Assembly (NCBI GenBank): GCA_944322815.1
Contig: CALUQB010000005.1
Coordinates: 37,450-101,449, forward strand
DNA from: an uncultured Bacteroidales bacterium
Lineage (GTDB): Bacteria > Bacteroidota > Bacteroidia > Bacteroidales > UBA932
Direction of reading: 5' to 3'
DNA: 64,000 nucleotides
In this document: piece by piece, positions 29,102-39,008 of the stretch
How the letters are laid out: each line of letters starts with the position of its first letter
Numbering within the stretch: the stretch's first letter is position 1
Translations under genes and position numbers: made by a program
The notes under the pieces: model-generated
What the model saw: only the letters and a program-made list of their open reading frames with translations
Told to the model about the DNA's origin: nothing
Database searches by the model: none

Positions 29102-30361
29102 ATGGATATATTTGACAGAATTGCCAGAGACTCGGGCGGTCCTCTTGGCCAGTACAGACAGAAAGCTTTCGGGTATTACATGTATCCGAAACTTGAAGGT
29201 GAGATCGGTCCTCACATGAAGTTCCGCGGGAAGGATGTACTCTGCTGGAGCCTCAACAACTACCTGGGTCTTGCCAATCATCCGGAAGTCAGGAAGACTG
29301 ATGCCGAGGCTGCCGCCAAATGGGGCCTTGCATATCCGATGGGCAGCCGCATGATGTCAGGGCATACCTCTCTCCACGAGCAGTTCGAGAGAGAACTTGC
29401 CGATTTCGAGAAAAAGGAAGACGCTTTCCTCTTTAATTTCGGCTATCAGGGAATCATATCCACTATCGATGCCCTCATGGACAGGCATGACATCATCGTC
29501 TATGATTCGGAAGCGCACGCCTGCCTTATCGACGGAGCACGTCTCCACATGGGTAAGAGAATGACTTACCGTCACAATGATATCGAAAGCTGCGAGGCTA
29601 CCCTCAAGAGGGCTACCAAGCTCTGCGAAGAGACAGGAGGCGGCATACTTCTTATCACCGAAGGCGTGTACGGAATGACAGGAGCACTCGGAAATCTCGA
29701 TCAGATCGTGGCCCTCAAAAAGAAATACAATTTCAGGATTCTCATTGACGATGCACACGGATTCGGCGTGATGGGAGAGCATGGCCGCGGTACGTCAGAG
29801 CATTTCGGCGTCATGGATGAGGTGGACCTCTACATAGGAGCCTATGCGAAATCAATGGCCAGCATCGGAGGTTTCGTGGCCGGACCTAAGGTCATCATAG
29901 ACTATCTCAGATACAATCTCCGTTCTCAGATCTATGCCAAGTCTCTTCCTATGGCCTTCGTTGAGGGCGGTCTGAAAAGGCTTTCCATCATCCGCAGCGC
30001 GGAAGGTGACGAACTGAGGAAGAAACTTTTCAAGGTGACCCGCACCCTGCAGAACGGATTCCGCGAACTCGGCTTCGATATCGGACCTGCAGAAGCTTGC
30101 GTGACCCCTGTCGCCATCAAGGGCGGCGTGGGCCAGGCTACGAAGATGGCAGTGGACCTCAGGGAAAATTACGGAATATTCTGCTCCATAGTCGTTTATC
30201 CTGTCATCCCTAAGGGCATGATCATCTTCAGGGTCATTCCTACTGCGGCTCACTCCATGGAAGACGTGGAATATACTCTCAAGACTTTTGCCGAGATCCG
30301 TGCAAAACTCGAAAGAGGAGAGTACGATGGAGACGATATCGTCGACATGGCTATTCATTAA
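29102..30361 (+). CDS. Alpha-oxoamine synthase, probable serine palmitoyltransferase
   Basis: 419 residues of PLP fold type I. PLP lysine Lys250 in GAYAKSMASIGG; Asp216 and His219 in DDAHGFG; GSRMMSGHTSLHEQFE and TEGVYGMTG are alpha-oxoamine synthase motifs. The family includes 8-amino-7-oxononanoate synthase, glycine C-acetyltransferase and serine palmitoyltransferase (SPT). The N-terminal YYMYPKLEGEIGPHMKFRGKDVLCWSLNNYLGLANHP region resembles the Bacteroidota SPT group, and an SDR and an acyltransferase-like gene follow, which favours SPT. BioF cannot be fully excluded, but no biotin genes are near. Confidence 0.8.
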   Translation: MDIFDRIARDSGGPLGQYRQKAFGYYMYPKLEGEIGPHMKFRGKDVLCWSLNNYLGLANHPEVRKTDAEAAAKWGLAYPMGSRMMSGHTSLHEQFERELADFEKKEDAFLFNFGYQGIISTIDALMDRHDIIVYDSEAHACLIDGARLHMGKRMTYRHNDIESCEATLKRATKLCEETGGGILLITEGVYGMTGALGNLDQIVALKKKYNFRILIDDAHGFGVMGEHGRGTSEHFGVMDEVDLYIGAYAKSMASIGGFVAGPKVIIDYLRYNLRSQIYAKSLPMAFVEGGLKRLSIIRSAEGDELRKKLFKVTRTLQNGFRELGFDIGPAEACVTPVAIKGGVGQATKMAVDLRENYGIFCSIVVYPVIPKGMIIFRVIPTAAHSMEDVEYTLKTFAEIRAKLERGEYDGDDIVDMAIH

Positions 30362-30392
30362 TAGGTTTTCCACAGTTTCATTGACTTTAGGA

Positions 30393-31214
30393 ATGAACAG
30401 ACGATATTTTAAAGACAAAGTCATGATCATCACAGGAGCCAGCTCAGGAATTGGGTTGGCTTCTGCCAAATTATTCGCTTCCTGCGGGGCGAAACTCGCA
30501 TTGGCCGCAAGGTCGGCCGACAAACTCCGGTCTCTGGCGGAAGAACTCTCATCGGAGACGGAAGTCATCTGCGTGAAGACGGACGTTTCTGTGGAGGCGG
30601 ATTGCAGGAACCTGATAGAAAAGACGGTGGAGAGATTCGGCAGGATAGACATACTGGTGAACAATGCGGGACTGTCCATGAGAGCCATGTTCCGGGATCT
30701 TGACCTTTCTGTCATCAAGACTTTGATGGATGTGAATTTCTGGGGGACAGTCTACTGTACGAAGTACGCCCTGCCTTATCTCCTGGCAGCCAAAGGTTCA
30801 GTGGTGGGCGTGATTTCCATAGCAGGCTATTCCGGACTTCCGGGCAGGACAGGCTACTCTTCGTCCAAATATGCCATCCGCGGCTTCCTCGACACTCTGA
30901 GAATAGAGCATCTGTATGACGGACTGCATGTCATGGTCTTCGCTCCCGGATTTACTGCATCCAATGTCAGGAACGCCGCACTTACGGCTGACGGCTCGGC
31001 CCAGGGAAAGACGCCTCGGGATGAAGGGAAGATGATGACTGCAGAGAAAGTGGCCGAATATCTGGCGAAGGGGCTGATCCGCAGGAAATCACACATGATT
31101 CTCACTCCGATAGGCAAGCTTACCGTATTCATGCACAACCTCTGGCCCTCACTTACGGACAAGCTGGAATTCAGCTATATGGCGAAAGAGCCTGACAGTC
31201 CTTTCCATAAATAA
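30393..31214 (+). CDS. SDR-family oxidoreductase, candidate 3-ketosphinganine reductase
   Basis: 273 residues from ATG 30393; the longer frame from 30288 overlaps the upstream gene. Classical short-chain dehydrogenase: TGASSGIG (about 13-20), NNAG (about 90), and active-site Ser with YSSSK (Tyr-x3-Lys, about 157-161). Nucleotide preference is not clear; the residue after beta-2 is AARSADKL, Arg-containing, which favours NADPH. Position 31 bases after the SPT-like gene suggests reduction of 3-ketosphinganine to sphinganine. That is inference from context; the SDR fold is certain. Confidence 0.82.
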   Translation: MNRRYFKDKVMIITGASSGIGLASAKLFASCGAKLALAARSADKLRSLAEELSSETEVICVKTDVSVEADCRNLIEKTVERFGRIDILVNNAGLSMRAMFRDLDLSVIKTLMDVNFWGTVYCTKYALPYLLAAKGSVVGVISIAGYSGLPGRTGYSSSKYAIRGFLDTLRIEHLYDGLHVMVFAPGFTASNVRNAALTADGSAQGKTPRDEGKMMTAEKVAEYLAKGLIRRKSHMILTPIGKLTVFMHNLWPSLTDKLEFSYMAKEPDSPFHK

Positions 31215-31224
31215 TTTGAAACCG

Positions 31225-32517
31225 ATGAGCAGCATCACTGAATATCTCGCTCCGGATTTGCTGGGGAGCACATATCTCTACTCCGATTCTTCGAAGGCGA
31301 ACACGTCGTTCGGATTTGTCGTCAGTATGACGATGGCCGTGGATACAAGCCTTCTGGAGCAGGCTCTGAACGGACTTATGCCACGTTTTCCCCATGTCTG
31401 TCTGAAAGCGGTCAGGGAAGGTGATTCTGTCGTGCTGGCGAAACGGACCGCACCTGTCCGTGTCCTGCCGATAGGGGAGAGAGAGAACTTTTCCGGGTCC
31501 GGGAGTTTCGGCAGGGACTCTCTTTTCGCGGTCTTCGTGAACCACAAGACCATGTATTTCGACTTCCATAGGGCGTTGACGGATGAAAAGGGGATAGTGC
31601 CTTTTGTCAGGGCTGTCCTGTACCGCTATCTTCAGCTGGGAGGTTATGACGTGGAAAATGACGGCAGTGTCATCACGGCGGACAGCGAATATCATGACAT
31701 AGAAGCGGATGACGCTTTCGTGAAGCTTGACGATATCCCGGCATCGCGGCCGATATGGTATATGGACGCGAAAGCCGTGAATCTGCCACACAGACAGCAG
31801 GAAAATACGTTCAGGGTGACACGTATCCATGTTCCCCTGGCCAAGGTCAAAGGCGAAGCCAGACTTTATACTGGCATGCCTTCCACTATCGTCTCACCGT
31901 TCTTTTCGCAGGCCCTGCTGGAGGAATATCCTGAATACGATGTCCAGGGCGAATATATGATATCGTATATCCAGATCAATCTGCGTCAGTATTTCCCTAC
32001 GACCACGCTGCGTCCTTTCTACGTCAACGTACCTCTGGCATACAACAGAAGACTTCCTGAATATCCGGTAGCCACAGTCCTGATGTCGCAGAAGAAGTTT
32101 CTGGAAGCCCAGCTAAAGACCGATGCGCTCGCATACAATGCCCAGCGGAAGATATCCCTTCTGGAAGATATCCTGGATCGCAGGACCTTGGAAGACAAGT
32201 CAGCTGCCATGCATGAGATGCTCGGGACGAAATCCATGGAATCCACATATTCGCTGTGCAATGTGGGCAATGTGATCATGCCTGACTCCATGCAGCAGTA
32301 TGTCACCGAATTTTATCCGCTTGTGCCTCCGGTGCTGTTCCCGTTCAGCATCTCCACCATCAATCTCAAGGGAGATCTGGTCATCACGGTGTCTTCGTCG
32401 GACATCGGAAACGGAACATGCCGCAGATTCGTCTCTCTTCTGAAACAGTATGGCGTGCACGCCTACATTTCGGACAGCTACCTGTACAGCACATTGAAAT
32501 ATAAACCGGAATTGTGA
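31225..32517 (+). CDS. Condensation/alcohol-acyltransferase-fold protein, function unknown
   Basis: 430 residues from ATG 31225; a TTG three codons earlier is possible. No signal peptide or membrane helix. The layout resembles CoA-dependent acyltransferases of the chloramphenicol acetyltransferase/condensation superfamily: an N-terminal FGFVVSMTMAVDTSLLEQALNGLMPRFPH, the active-site region FDFHRALTDEKGIVPF (His115 to Asp120), and a late YSLCNVGNVIMPDSM resembling the DFGWG-like second motif. In related proteins the motif reads H-x-L-T-D-G; here Arg occupies the aligned catalytic His and a His lies one place before it. Between the SDR gene (10-base gap) and the HD gene (overlapping TGATG), so in the same operon. 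It could N-acylate sphinganine, but this is conjecture. Confidence 0.6.
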   Translation: MSSITEYLAPDLLGSTYLYSDSSKANTSFGFVVSMTMAVDTSLLEQALNGLMPRFPHVCLKAVREGDSVVLAKRTAPVRVLPIGERENFSGSGSFGRDSLFAVFVNHKTMYFDFHRALTDEKGIVPFVRAVLYRYLQLGGYDVENDGSVITADSEYHDIEADDAFVKLDDIPASRPIWYMDAKAVNLPHRQQENTFRVTRIHVPLAKVKGEARLYTGMPSTIVSPFFSQALLEEYPEYDVQGEYMISYIQINLRQYFPTTTLRPFYVNVPLAYNRRLPEYPVATVLMSQKKFLEAQLKTDALAYNAQRKISLLEDILDRRTLEDKSAAMHEMLGTKSMESTYSLCNVGNVIMPDSMQQYVTEFYPLVPPVLFPFSISTINLKGDLVITVSSSDIGNGTCRRFVSLLKQYGVHAYISDSYLYSTLKYKPEL

Positions 32518-34568
32518 TGAAAAAGACCAAGATCAATTACTCCTGGAAGGTTTATCTGCCGCTGGCCATACTTTTCGTGACCCTCGTCATGATCTTTCCG
32601 AGGATGGGAAAGTTCAACTACGACTACAAGAAGGGGTCTCCATGGATGTATGAGCCGCTGATCGCGCAGTTCGATTTCCCGATACTCAAGACCGATGCCC
32701 AGATCCAGGCGGAAAGAAGCCTGCTCGGCTCCAGTATCATACCTTACTTCCGCTATTCCGATATGGTGGTCCACAGCCAGATATCCCAGGTCGAGAGTCT
32801 TGATCTCGGTGCAAACAATTCATACAAGCCGGAAATCCTGAACGCTTTCGTCCGTCTGTACGGCAGCGGCATAGTTTCCGAATCCGGACCGGAATATCTT
32901 CCGGAAGGAAAGACCTTTGACAGCAACGTGATTTTCATACAGAAGGACCGCCGTGCGAAGAAAGTACCTTCGACAGAAGTCTATACAGTCCAGGAAGCCA
33001 GGGATTTCCTTCTCCTTTTCCTCACCGAAGCCGAGCTCCGGTGCAATGTCGACTCTCTCTGCCGGACGGCAGGCATCTATGACCTGGTCAAGCCGAACCT
33101 GCTTTTCGACAGGCAGACCACGGATCTCGTGCACGAAGAATCGGTGAACTATGTCTCTCCGACGGCAGGCGTCGTGAATGCCGGGCAGCTGATAGTATCC
33201 AACGGAGAAATCATCACTGCGGAAATCGAGCAGCTTCTGGACTCCTACAAGGCCGAATATGAAAACAGTCTGGGCTACAGCGGACCGAGAATCTGGCTGT
33301 GGACAGGCAATATCCTGCTGGCTCTGGCTCTGGTGGTCGTGCTCTTCTTCACCATATACTATACGAATTACTGGGTATTCGACCAGATGAACAAGTACCT
33401 GTACCTTCTGGTCATTTATCTTTTCGCCACGATTCTCGCTCTGGTAGTCGAAAAGGTCGATCCTGCGCTTCTGTACATGACCCCGTTCACGCTGGTGGCC
33501 TTGTATCTGGTAGCCTTTTTCAAGAAAAGGGTGGTACTTCCGGTCTATATTCTGGCCCTGCTGCCATTGCTGGTTTTCTCACACAACGGTACGGAACTAT
33601 TCGTGATGTATCTGGTAGCCGGAGCCGTCACCATTTTCTTTGCCGAGATTTTCAACAAGGGCTGGAAGCAGTTCATAACGGCGTGCATCGTCTTCGTGGT
33701 CCTGGTCCTGGTTTATTTCGGTTTCCGCTTCATAGAAGGCATAAGCGGCTTCCACGACTACCGTACCATTTTCTATCTGTTCATCGGTTCCTTCCTCTCC
33801 GTGGCAGGATACCCTCTCATTTACCTGTTCGAGAAAATTTTCCAGCTTGTGTCGAACAACAGGCTCGTGGAGCTGACTGATACGAACAACAGGCTGCTCC
33901 GGGATCTTGCCCACAAGGCTCCGGGAACGTTCCAGCACTCTCTCCAGGTGATGAACATGGCTGATGCCGCAGCCCGTTCCATAGATGCCAATGTCCTGCT
34001 CGTCAGGGCAGGCGCCCTCTATCATGATGTGGGAAAGATCATGAATCCGCAGTGTTTCATAGAAAACGAAAATCTTGGAGTCCATTATCATGACGGACTG
34101 ACCCCTCGCGAGAGCGCCATAGAAATCATCAAGCATGTATCCGACGGTATGGCTCTGGCATCGAAGTTCAAGATTCCTGAAGTGGTCAAGGAATTCATTG
34201 TCACCCATCATGGAACGACGTGTACCGCCTATTTTTACAATAAATACATTACTGGTGGCGGTGATCCCGCCAATGCGGACGACTTCTTCTACAAGGGGAA
34301 GAAACCGAATACCAAGGAGCAGATCATCATAATGCTCTGCGATACCCTCGAAGCGGCATCACGGACTTTGAAGGACTATTCGGCCGAGACGATGTCGGCT
34401 CTGGTGGAGAACATAGTCAAATCGAAGATGGCTGACGGGCAGTTCGAAGATGCGGACATCTCCCTGAAAGAACTCAACATAGTGAAGAACGTCCTCAAAT
34501 CTTATCTGCAGCAGATATACCATGCCCGCATAGCGTATCCGAAAAAGGTGGCTCCGAGACACAGGTAA
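32517..34568 (+). CDS. 7TM-HD phosphodiesterase, PgpH-like
   Basis: 683 residues. N-terminal membrane helix, a periplasmic 7TMR-HDED-like domain (about 45-265), seven membrane helices (about 270-465), then a cytoplasmic HD domain: HKAPGTFQHSLQVMNMAD, ALYHDVGKI (His-Asp), HVSDGMALA and HHGTT. PgpH proteins hydrolyse c-di-AMP, controlling K+ and wall homeostasis. Start chosen at ATG 32517 since it overlaps the preceding stop (TGATG). Being coupled to the probable sphingolipid genes may only reflect membrane-related co-regulation. Confidence 0.9.
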   Translation: MKKTKINYSWKVYLPLAILFVTLVMIFPRMGKFNYDYKKGSPWMYEPLIAQFDFPILKTDAQIQAERSLLGSSIIPYFRYSDMVVHSQISQVESLDLGANNSYKPEILNAFVRLYGSGIVSESGPEYLPEGKTFDSNVIFIQKDRRAKKVPSTEVYTVQEARDFLLLFLTEAELRCNVDSLCRTAGIYDLVKPNLLFDRQTTDLVHEESVNYVSPTAGVVNAGQLIVSNGEIITAEIEQLLDSYKAEYENSLGYSGPRIWLWTGNILLALALVVVLFFTIYYTNYWVFDQMNKYLYLLVIYLFATILALVVEKVDPALLYMTPFTLVALYLVAFFKKRVVLPVYILALLPLLVFSHNGTELFVMYLVAGAVTIFFAEIFNKGWKQFITACIVFVVLVLVYFGFRFIEGISGFHDYRTIFYLFIGSFLSVAGYPLIYLFEKIFQLVSNNRLVELTDTNNRLLRDLAHKAPGTFQHSLQVMNMADAAARSIDANVLLVRAGALYHDVGKIMNPQCFIENENLGVHYHDGLTPRESAIEIIKHVSDGMALASKFKIPEVVKEFIVTHHGTTCTAYFYNKYITGGGDPANADDFFYKGKKPNTKEQIIIMLCDTLEAASRTLKDYSAETMSALVENIVKSKMADGQFEDADISLKELNIVKNVLKSYLQQIYHARIAYPKKVAPRHR

Positions 34569-34609
34569 TGACCCGGACAGTCATTCCGGCCTTCCCGGCC
34601 CGGCTTGAT

Positions 34610-34640
34610 TTTGATATTATTTGCGGATTGATTATATTTG
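34610..34640 (+). promoter_or_regulatory. Promoter of tig-clpP-clpX
   Basis: TTTG (34610-34613), 19-base spacer, TATATTTG (34633-34640), with the tig ATG 38 bases further on. A full match to the Bacteroidota promoter pattern. Confidence 0.8.
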
Positions 34641-34677
34641 CGCCCTTGCTCTGGAAAATATTTAAAAATTATATATT

Positions 34678-35994
34678 ATGAAAATTGAACAGAATAAAGT
34701 CGATGACCTCAATATCGAACTCACGCTTTCGATAGCGAAGGATGATTATTCGGAGAAGAGGAAGAAAAGACTGAACGAGCACAAGAGAACAGCCGAACTC
34801 AAAGGTTTCAGGAAAGGAATGGCCCCGATGAGTTTCATCGAGAAGATTTACGGACAGTCATGTCTGGTAGATGCAGTGAATGACATCATTTCTGATGCAT
34901 TGAACGGTTTCATCAAGGAAAATGACCTGAAAGTGATCGGCGAACCTCTTCCTGCAGAGAACCAGGAAAGCGTGGAGTGGAAGAACGGGAACGATTTCGA
35001 ATTCAAATTCGACGTGGCCCTGGCTCCGAAGGTGGAATTCGAACTTTCCAAGGATGACAAGATACCTTATTATAATATAGAGATTTCGGATCTGGCGAAG
35101 TCTGAGATGAAAGAGAATCTGCTCAAGCAGTACGGGTCTCTCGAAGACGGCGAGGCTGCCAAGGAGGAGGACTTCATCATCGTGGACTTCGAACAGGGTG
35201 AAACCAGGATAGAAGGTACTTATGTGGCACTCAGAAACGTGTCCGAGGCTGTCAGGCCATCGTTCGTCGGTCTCAAGGCAGGAGATACCCTGGATGTGAA
35301 CGTGAATGAAGCCTTCACCAATGAGGCTGACAGGGCATCCATGCTCAAGGTAAGCAAGGAAGAGCTTGCCGGCATCGATCCTCTTTACAAGATGACCGTG
35401 AAGAACGTGAAGACGTTCGTATCAGCGCCTTTGAACCAGGATACTTTCGACAAGATATTCGGAGAGGGAAATGTGAAGTCTGAAGAGGAATTCGATGCGA
35501 AGATAGCCGAGAGACTTGCCGCAGAGTACGGACAGGAGTCCGAATTCAGATTCTCGAAGGATGCTAAGGCTTATCTGGTGAAGAAGGCTGCCATTTCACT
35601 TCCGGAGAAGTTCCTGAAGAGATGGATATATGTGGCCAATGACGGCAAGTTCACCATGGAGGATATCGAGAAGGAATTCGATCTCTTCCTGGAAGACTAC
35701 CGCTGGCAGATGGTCAGGAACTATCTGATGGACAAATATTCCGTCAAAATAGAAGAAGCCGATCTGATGGCAAGCGCGAAGGCTTTCGCTGCATACCAGT
35801 TCGCCATGTACGGTATAAACAATGTTCCGGATGACCAGCTTGAGTCTTATGCGAAGACCATCCTTTCTCAGGAGAAGGAAGGCCGCAGGGTCCTGGAGCA
35901 GGTGGAAGATACCAAGACACTTTCAGCAGTGAAAAATGTCGTTTCTCTCGAAGATACGAAGGTATCCGTAGAGAAATTCCGCGAACTTGCATAA
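34678..35994 (+). CDS. tig: Trigger factor
   Basis: 438 residues. The ribosome-binding signature is seen as [17 protein letters not shown] (about 43-59) in the N-terminal domain, followed by a divergent FKBP-like middle segment (about 150-250, [15 protein letters not shown]) and the helical C-terminal arms. It binds near the ribosome exit tunnel and folds nascent chains. The length and divergent PPIase region are usual for Bacteroidota. First gene of the tig-clpP-clpX operon. Confidence 0.93.
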   Translation: MKIEQNKVDDLNIELTLSIAKDDYSEKRKKRLNEHKRTAELKGFRKGMAPMSFIEKIYGQSCLVDAVNDIISDALNGFIKENDLKVIGEPLPAENQESVEWKNGNDFEFKFDVALAPKVEFELSKDDKIPYYNIEISDLAKSEMKENLLKQYGSLEDGEAAKEEDFIIVDFEQGETRIEGTYVALRNVSEAVRPSFVGLKAGDTLDVNVNEAFTNEADRASMLKVSKEELAGIDPLYKMTVKNVKTFVSAPLNQDTFDKIFGEGNVKSEEEFDAKIAERLAAEYGQESEFRFSKDAKAYLVKKAAISLPEKFLKRWIYVANDGKFTMEDIEKEFDLFLEDYRWQMVRNYLMDKYSVKIEEADLMASAKAFAAYQFAMYGINNVPDDQLESYAKTILSQEKEGRRVLEQVEDTKTLSAVKNVVSLEDTKVSVEKFRELA

Positions 35995-36016
35995 ATCTTA
36001 CAGGAAGAAAACCGTT

Positions 36017-36688
36017 ATGGAAAAGGAGTTTGACAGATACGCAAGACTGCACCATGGAATCAGTTCCATGACACTGCACAGATTCGAGTCGGCGTTTGAT
36101 GCCTACATAAACCCGACCATCATCGAGGAGCGCAAGCTTAATGTGGCTTCGATGGATGTGTTCAGCCGTCTGCTGATGGACCGGATCATCTTCCTCGGTG
36201 TTCCGATAGATGATGATGTGGCCAATATCATCCAGGCCCAGCTTCTTTTCCTGGCTTCTACGGACAGTCAGGCAGATGTCTCCATCTACCTGAATACTCC
36301 AGGAGGATCCGTTTCGGCCGGTCTGGGTATTTATGATACGATGCAGCTCATAGAGCCGGATGTGGCCACTATCTGTACGGGCATGGCAGCTTCCATGGGA
36401 GCTGTCCTGCTATGCGCAGGCGTGAAAGGGAAAAGATCCGCCCTGCCGCATTCGCGTGTCATGATACACCAGCCTCTCGGCGGAGCCAGGGGACAGGCTT
36501 CCGATATAGAGATTGCGGCCAAGGAGATCCTGAAAGTGAAGAAGGAACTGTATACCATACTGTCGGAACATACGGGAAAACCGTATGCGACCATAGAGGC
36601 GGACGGAGACAGGGATTTCTGGATGTCTTCATCCGAAGCCCTCGAATACGGTATGATCGATGAGATCCTGACCGGAAAAAGGAAGTGA
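36017..36688 (+). CDS. clpP: ATP-dependent Clp protease proteolytic subunit
   Basis: 223 residues from ATG 36017. Ser126 in GMAASMGAV and His151 in MIHQPLGGA, with the expected late Asp in the [20 protein letters not shown] segment. It forms the two-ring serine protease chamber with ClpX, encoded directly downstream. The start at 35987 would overlap tig and is not favoured. The N-terminal extension [22 protein letters not shown] is longer than in E. coli and may be processed. Confidence 0.95.
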   Translation: MEKEFDRYARLHHGISSMTLHRFESAFDAYINPTIIEERKLNVASMDVFSRLLMDRIIFLGVPIDDDVANIIQAQLLFLASTDSQADVSIYLNTPGGSVSAGLGIYDTMQLIEPDVATICTGMAASMGAVLLCAGVKGKRSALPHSRVMIHQPLGGARGQASDIEIAAKEILKVKKELYTILSEHTGKPYATIEADGDRDFWMSSSEALEYGMIDEILTGKRK

Positions 36689-36692
36689 AGAG

Positions 36693-37928
36693 ATGGCCAA
36701 AAGGACTAACAGGGAAGAAAGACATTGTGTATTCTGCGGCAGAAGCGAGAGTGAAGTCCCGCTTCTGCTTCAGGGGCTGGATTCAGCCATCTGCAGCGAC
36801 TGCGTGAAAATCTGCAATGATTATATCGCCAGTCTCGAAAAAACCGCTGACCCGGTTCCTGAAAAGATAGGCAAGCTCCTTAAACCAAAGGAGATAAAGG
36901 AATATCTCGACCAGTATGTCATAGGACAGGACAGGGCGAAGAAACTTCTTGCCGTAGCAGTTTACAACCATTACAAGAGGATAAACAACAATCTGGCTTC
37001 TTCCGGCGGAGACGATCTTGAACTGGAAAAGTCGAATATACTCATGGTAGGTCCGACCGGTACGGGGAAGACCTTGCTGGCCAAGACCATAGCGAAACTC
37101 CTCGAAGTGCCGTTCACCATAGTGGATGCCACTGTTCTGACAGAGGCCGGATATGTCGGCGAGGATGTGGAAAGCATCCTCACCAGGCTCCTGCAGGAAG
37201 CTGACTATAATGTGAAACAGGCTGAAAGGGGTATAGTCTTCATCGATGAGATAGACAAGATCGCCCGCAAGAGCGACAACCCTTCCATCACCAGGGACGT
37301 GTCCGGAGAAGGCGTCCAGCAGGCATTGCTGAAACTTCTGGAAGGCAATGTCGTGAATGTACCGCCGAAAGGCGGCCGCAAGCATCCTGAGCAGGAGTTC
37401 GTCCAGGTGAATACCCAGAATATCCTTTTCATTTGCGGAGGAGCTTTCGAAGGGATAGAGCGGAGGATAGCACAGAGACTCAATACGCAGGTAATAGGCT
37501 ACGGTTCGGTGCACAAACAGCTGGTCGACAAGAAGAACCTGCTGCAGTATGTTTCTGCCCAGGATCTCAGGGCTTATGGCCTGATACCTGAGATTATCGG
37601 CCGTCTTCCTGTCATCACATATCTCGACCAGCTGGACAGGGATGCTCTTCTGAGGATTCTGACCGAACCGAAGAATGCCATTATCCGCCAGTACGCGAAA
37701 ATGTTCGAACTGGACGGACTCAAACTGCAGATAGAGCCTGCAGTGCTGGATCTGATCGTTGATACGGCGATAGAGAACAGGCTGGGTGCCAGAGGTCTGC
37801 GTTCCATCTGCGAGCAGATCATGACAGATGCCATGTATGAGGCTCCAAGTTCGAAGAAGAAGACCTTCGATCTTACTCTTGACTATGCCAAGGCCCGTCT
37901 TGACTCCCGGATAGGGATGCGTCAGTAG
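36693..37928 (+). CDS. clpX: ATP-dependent Clp protease ATPase subunit ClpX
   Basis: 411 residues. N-terminal zinc-binding domain with CVFCGR and [10 protein letters not shown], Walker [11 protein letters not shown] (about 115), Walker [13 protein letters not shown], the RKHPEQEF pore region, the IGF-like loop region and sensor motifs [11 protein letters not shown]. It unfolds substrates for ClpP. Begins four bases after clpP. A hairpin follows the stop. Confidence 0.96.
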   Translation: MAKRTNREERHCVFCGRSESEVPLLLQGLDSAICSDCVKICNDYIASLEKTADPVPEKIGKLLKPKEIKEYLDQYVIGQDRAKKLLAVAVYNHYKRINNNLASSGGDDLELEKSNILMVGPTGTGKTLLAKTIAKLLEVPFTIVDATVLTEAGYVGEDVESILTRLLQEADYNVKQAERGIVFIDEIDKIARKSDNPSITRDVSGEGVQQALLKLLEGNVVNVPPKGGRKHPEQEFVQVNTQNILFICGGAFEGIERRIAQRLNTQVIGYGSVHKQLVDKKNLLQYVSAQDLRAYGLIPEIIGRLPVITYLDQLDRDALLRILTEPKNAIIRQYAKMFELDGLKLQIEPAVLDLIVDTAIENRLGARGLRSICEQIMTDAMYEAPSSKKKTFDLTLDYAKARLDSRIGMRQ

Positions 37929-37929
37929 A

Positions 37930-37976
37930 GTCCGGTCCTGGAGAAGACCGGACAAATCTTCGGGCCGGCGTTTTTT
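37930..37976 (+). terminator. Probable terminator after clpX
   Basis: GTCCGGTC (37930-37937) and GACCGGAC (37946-37953) form an 8-bp stem; a second GC-rich stretch is followed by a six-T run at 37971-37976. The stem and T tract are separated by 17 bases, so the exact hairpin used is uncertain. Confidence 0.5.
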
Positions 37977-38009
37977 AGTGGAAATTTTATCATTTGTAAA
38001 AATATTAGT

Positions 38010-38939
38010 ATGAAAAGATTTTTGACCTTTCTGGCAGTAGCGGCATCGGCCGTATTGGCTGCCACCTCATGTCAGGACAATACTACGCCTGACGTAGCAG
38101 GACCTTCCATTTCATGGTCCTCGAATCCTGATTTCGATACCGTCACTATTGATGATGAACTGGATGCCAATCTGACCGTGACAGCTCCTGCAGGAATCAA
38201 GTCATTGGTAGCGGTGGTGGAATCTGATTCGGAACTCTTCATGGGCACGCTAGAGTCAATATTCGGAACCTCTTCTCTGGATTTCATCAATGATGCTAAA
38301 GTGATAAAAGCCCTTGTTGCCGTTGCACCTGATCTTCCTGCAGGCGATGCGCTCAAGGATCAGAAAGAGGTGAACTTCAATATTACAGATCTGGTCAAGC
38401 TTATCTCCCGATTTGCTGGAACTGAAGAGGAAAACCATAAATTTACTGTGAATGTTACGGATAATAACGGCAAATCGACATCAGTTACTTGTATTTTCCG
38501 TACAGTGCCCGCTGCCGAAGAAGATCCCGATGACGAGGTGACTGAGACTGCCATCGCATGGCCTGGAAACGAAGACTTCGCTCCGGTGGAAATTTCTTCA
38601 GACATGAATGCCACCCTGAAGGTGACTGCTGTCGGCGGTATCAAGTCATTTGTAGTGAAAGTTCCCGAAAGTCTGTCTGCCTTGTTGATACCTTTCGGAT
38701 TGACAACAGAGATGGATCTTATCAATAATGAAAAAGTGATTGAAGCTCTTGCAAAGATAGCACCGGATATGCCTACAGGTGAGAACCTGAAAGGCAAGAC
38801 TTCGCTCGATTTGAATATTTCCTCGCTTCTTAATACCATGGGTCTGATGCTGCAGGCCGGCGAATATGAGTTCGTATTGACTGTGACTGACAGCAACGAT
38901 GAGGAAGTTTCAGCAACCTGCACATTTATAAAGGCCTGA
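38010..38939 (+). CDS. Lipoprotein with two tandem homologous domains, function unknown
   Basis: 309 residues. Signal peptide with lipobox LAATSC (Cys21). Two repeats of about 135 residues: one from about 33 (ISWSSNPDFDTVTIDDELDANLTV...GIKSLVAVV) and one from about 178 (IAWPGNEDFAPVEISSDMNATLKV...GIKSFVVKV), both ending in a beta strand followed by TVTD(N/S)N/S-type Ig-like strands. Each contains an amphipathic DFIN/DLIN..KVI(K/E)AL helix. A linker of AAEEDPDDEVTE joins them. Probably exported and membrane-anchored, Ig-like. I do not recognise a family. Flanked downstream by a structured intergenic repeat. Confidence 0.85.
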   Translation: MKRFLTFLAVAASAVLAATSCQDNTTPDVAGPSISWSSNPDFDTVTIDDELDANLTVTAPAGIKSLVAVVESDSELFMGTLESIFGTSSLDFINDAKVIKALVAVAPDLPAGDALKDQKEVNFNITDLVKLISRFAGTEEENHKFTVNVTDNNGKSTSVTCIFRTVPAAEEDPDDEVTETAIAWPGNEDFAPVEISSDMNATLKVTAVGGIKSFVVKVPESLSALLIPFGLTTEMDLINNEKVIEALAKIAPDMPTGENLKGKTSLDLNISSLLNTMGLMLQAGEYEFVLTVTDSNDEEVSATCTFIKA

Positions 38940-38970
38940 CGGGACGATACTTGCCGTTCTGATAGATTTA

Positions 38971-39008
38971 CGAGAGGGTGGGTCAAAAGGAGCTTTGACC
39001 CGCCCTCG
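38971..39008. repeat. Intergenic hairpin, locus 1
   Basis: AGGGTGGGTCAAA and TTTGACCCGCCCT-type arms form a long, nearly complete hairpin with one G:U pair and a small bulge around AGGAGC. It sits immediately beside the structured repeat and can act as a terminator for the lipoprotein gene. A similar hairpin lies at 49366-49399. Confidence 0.65.
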
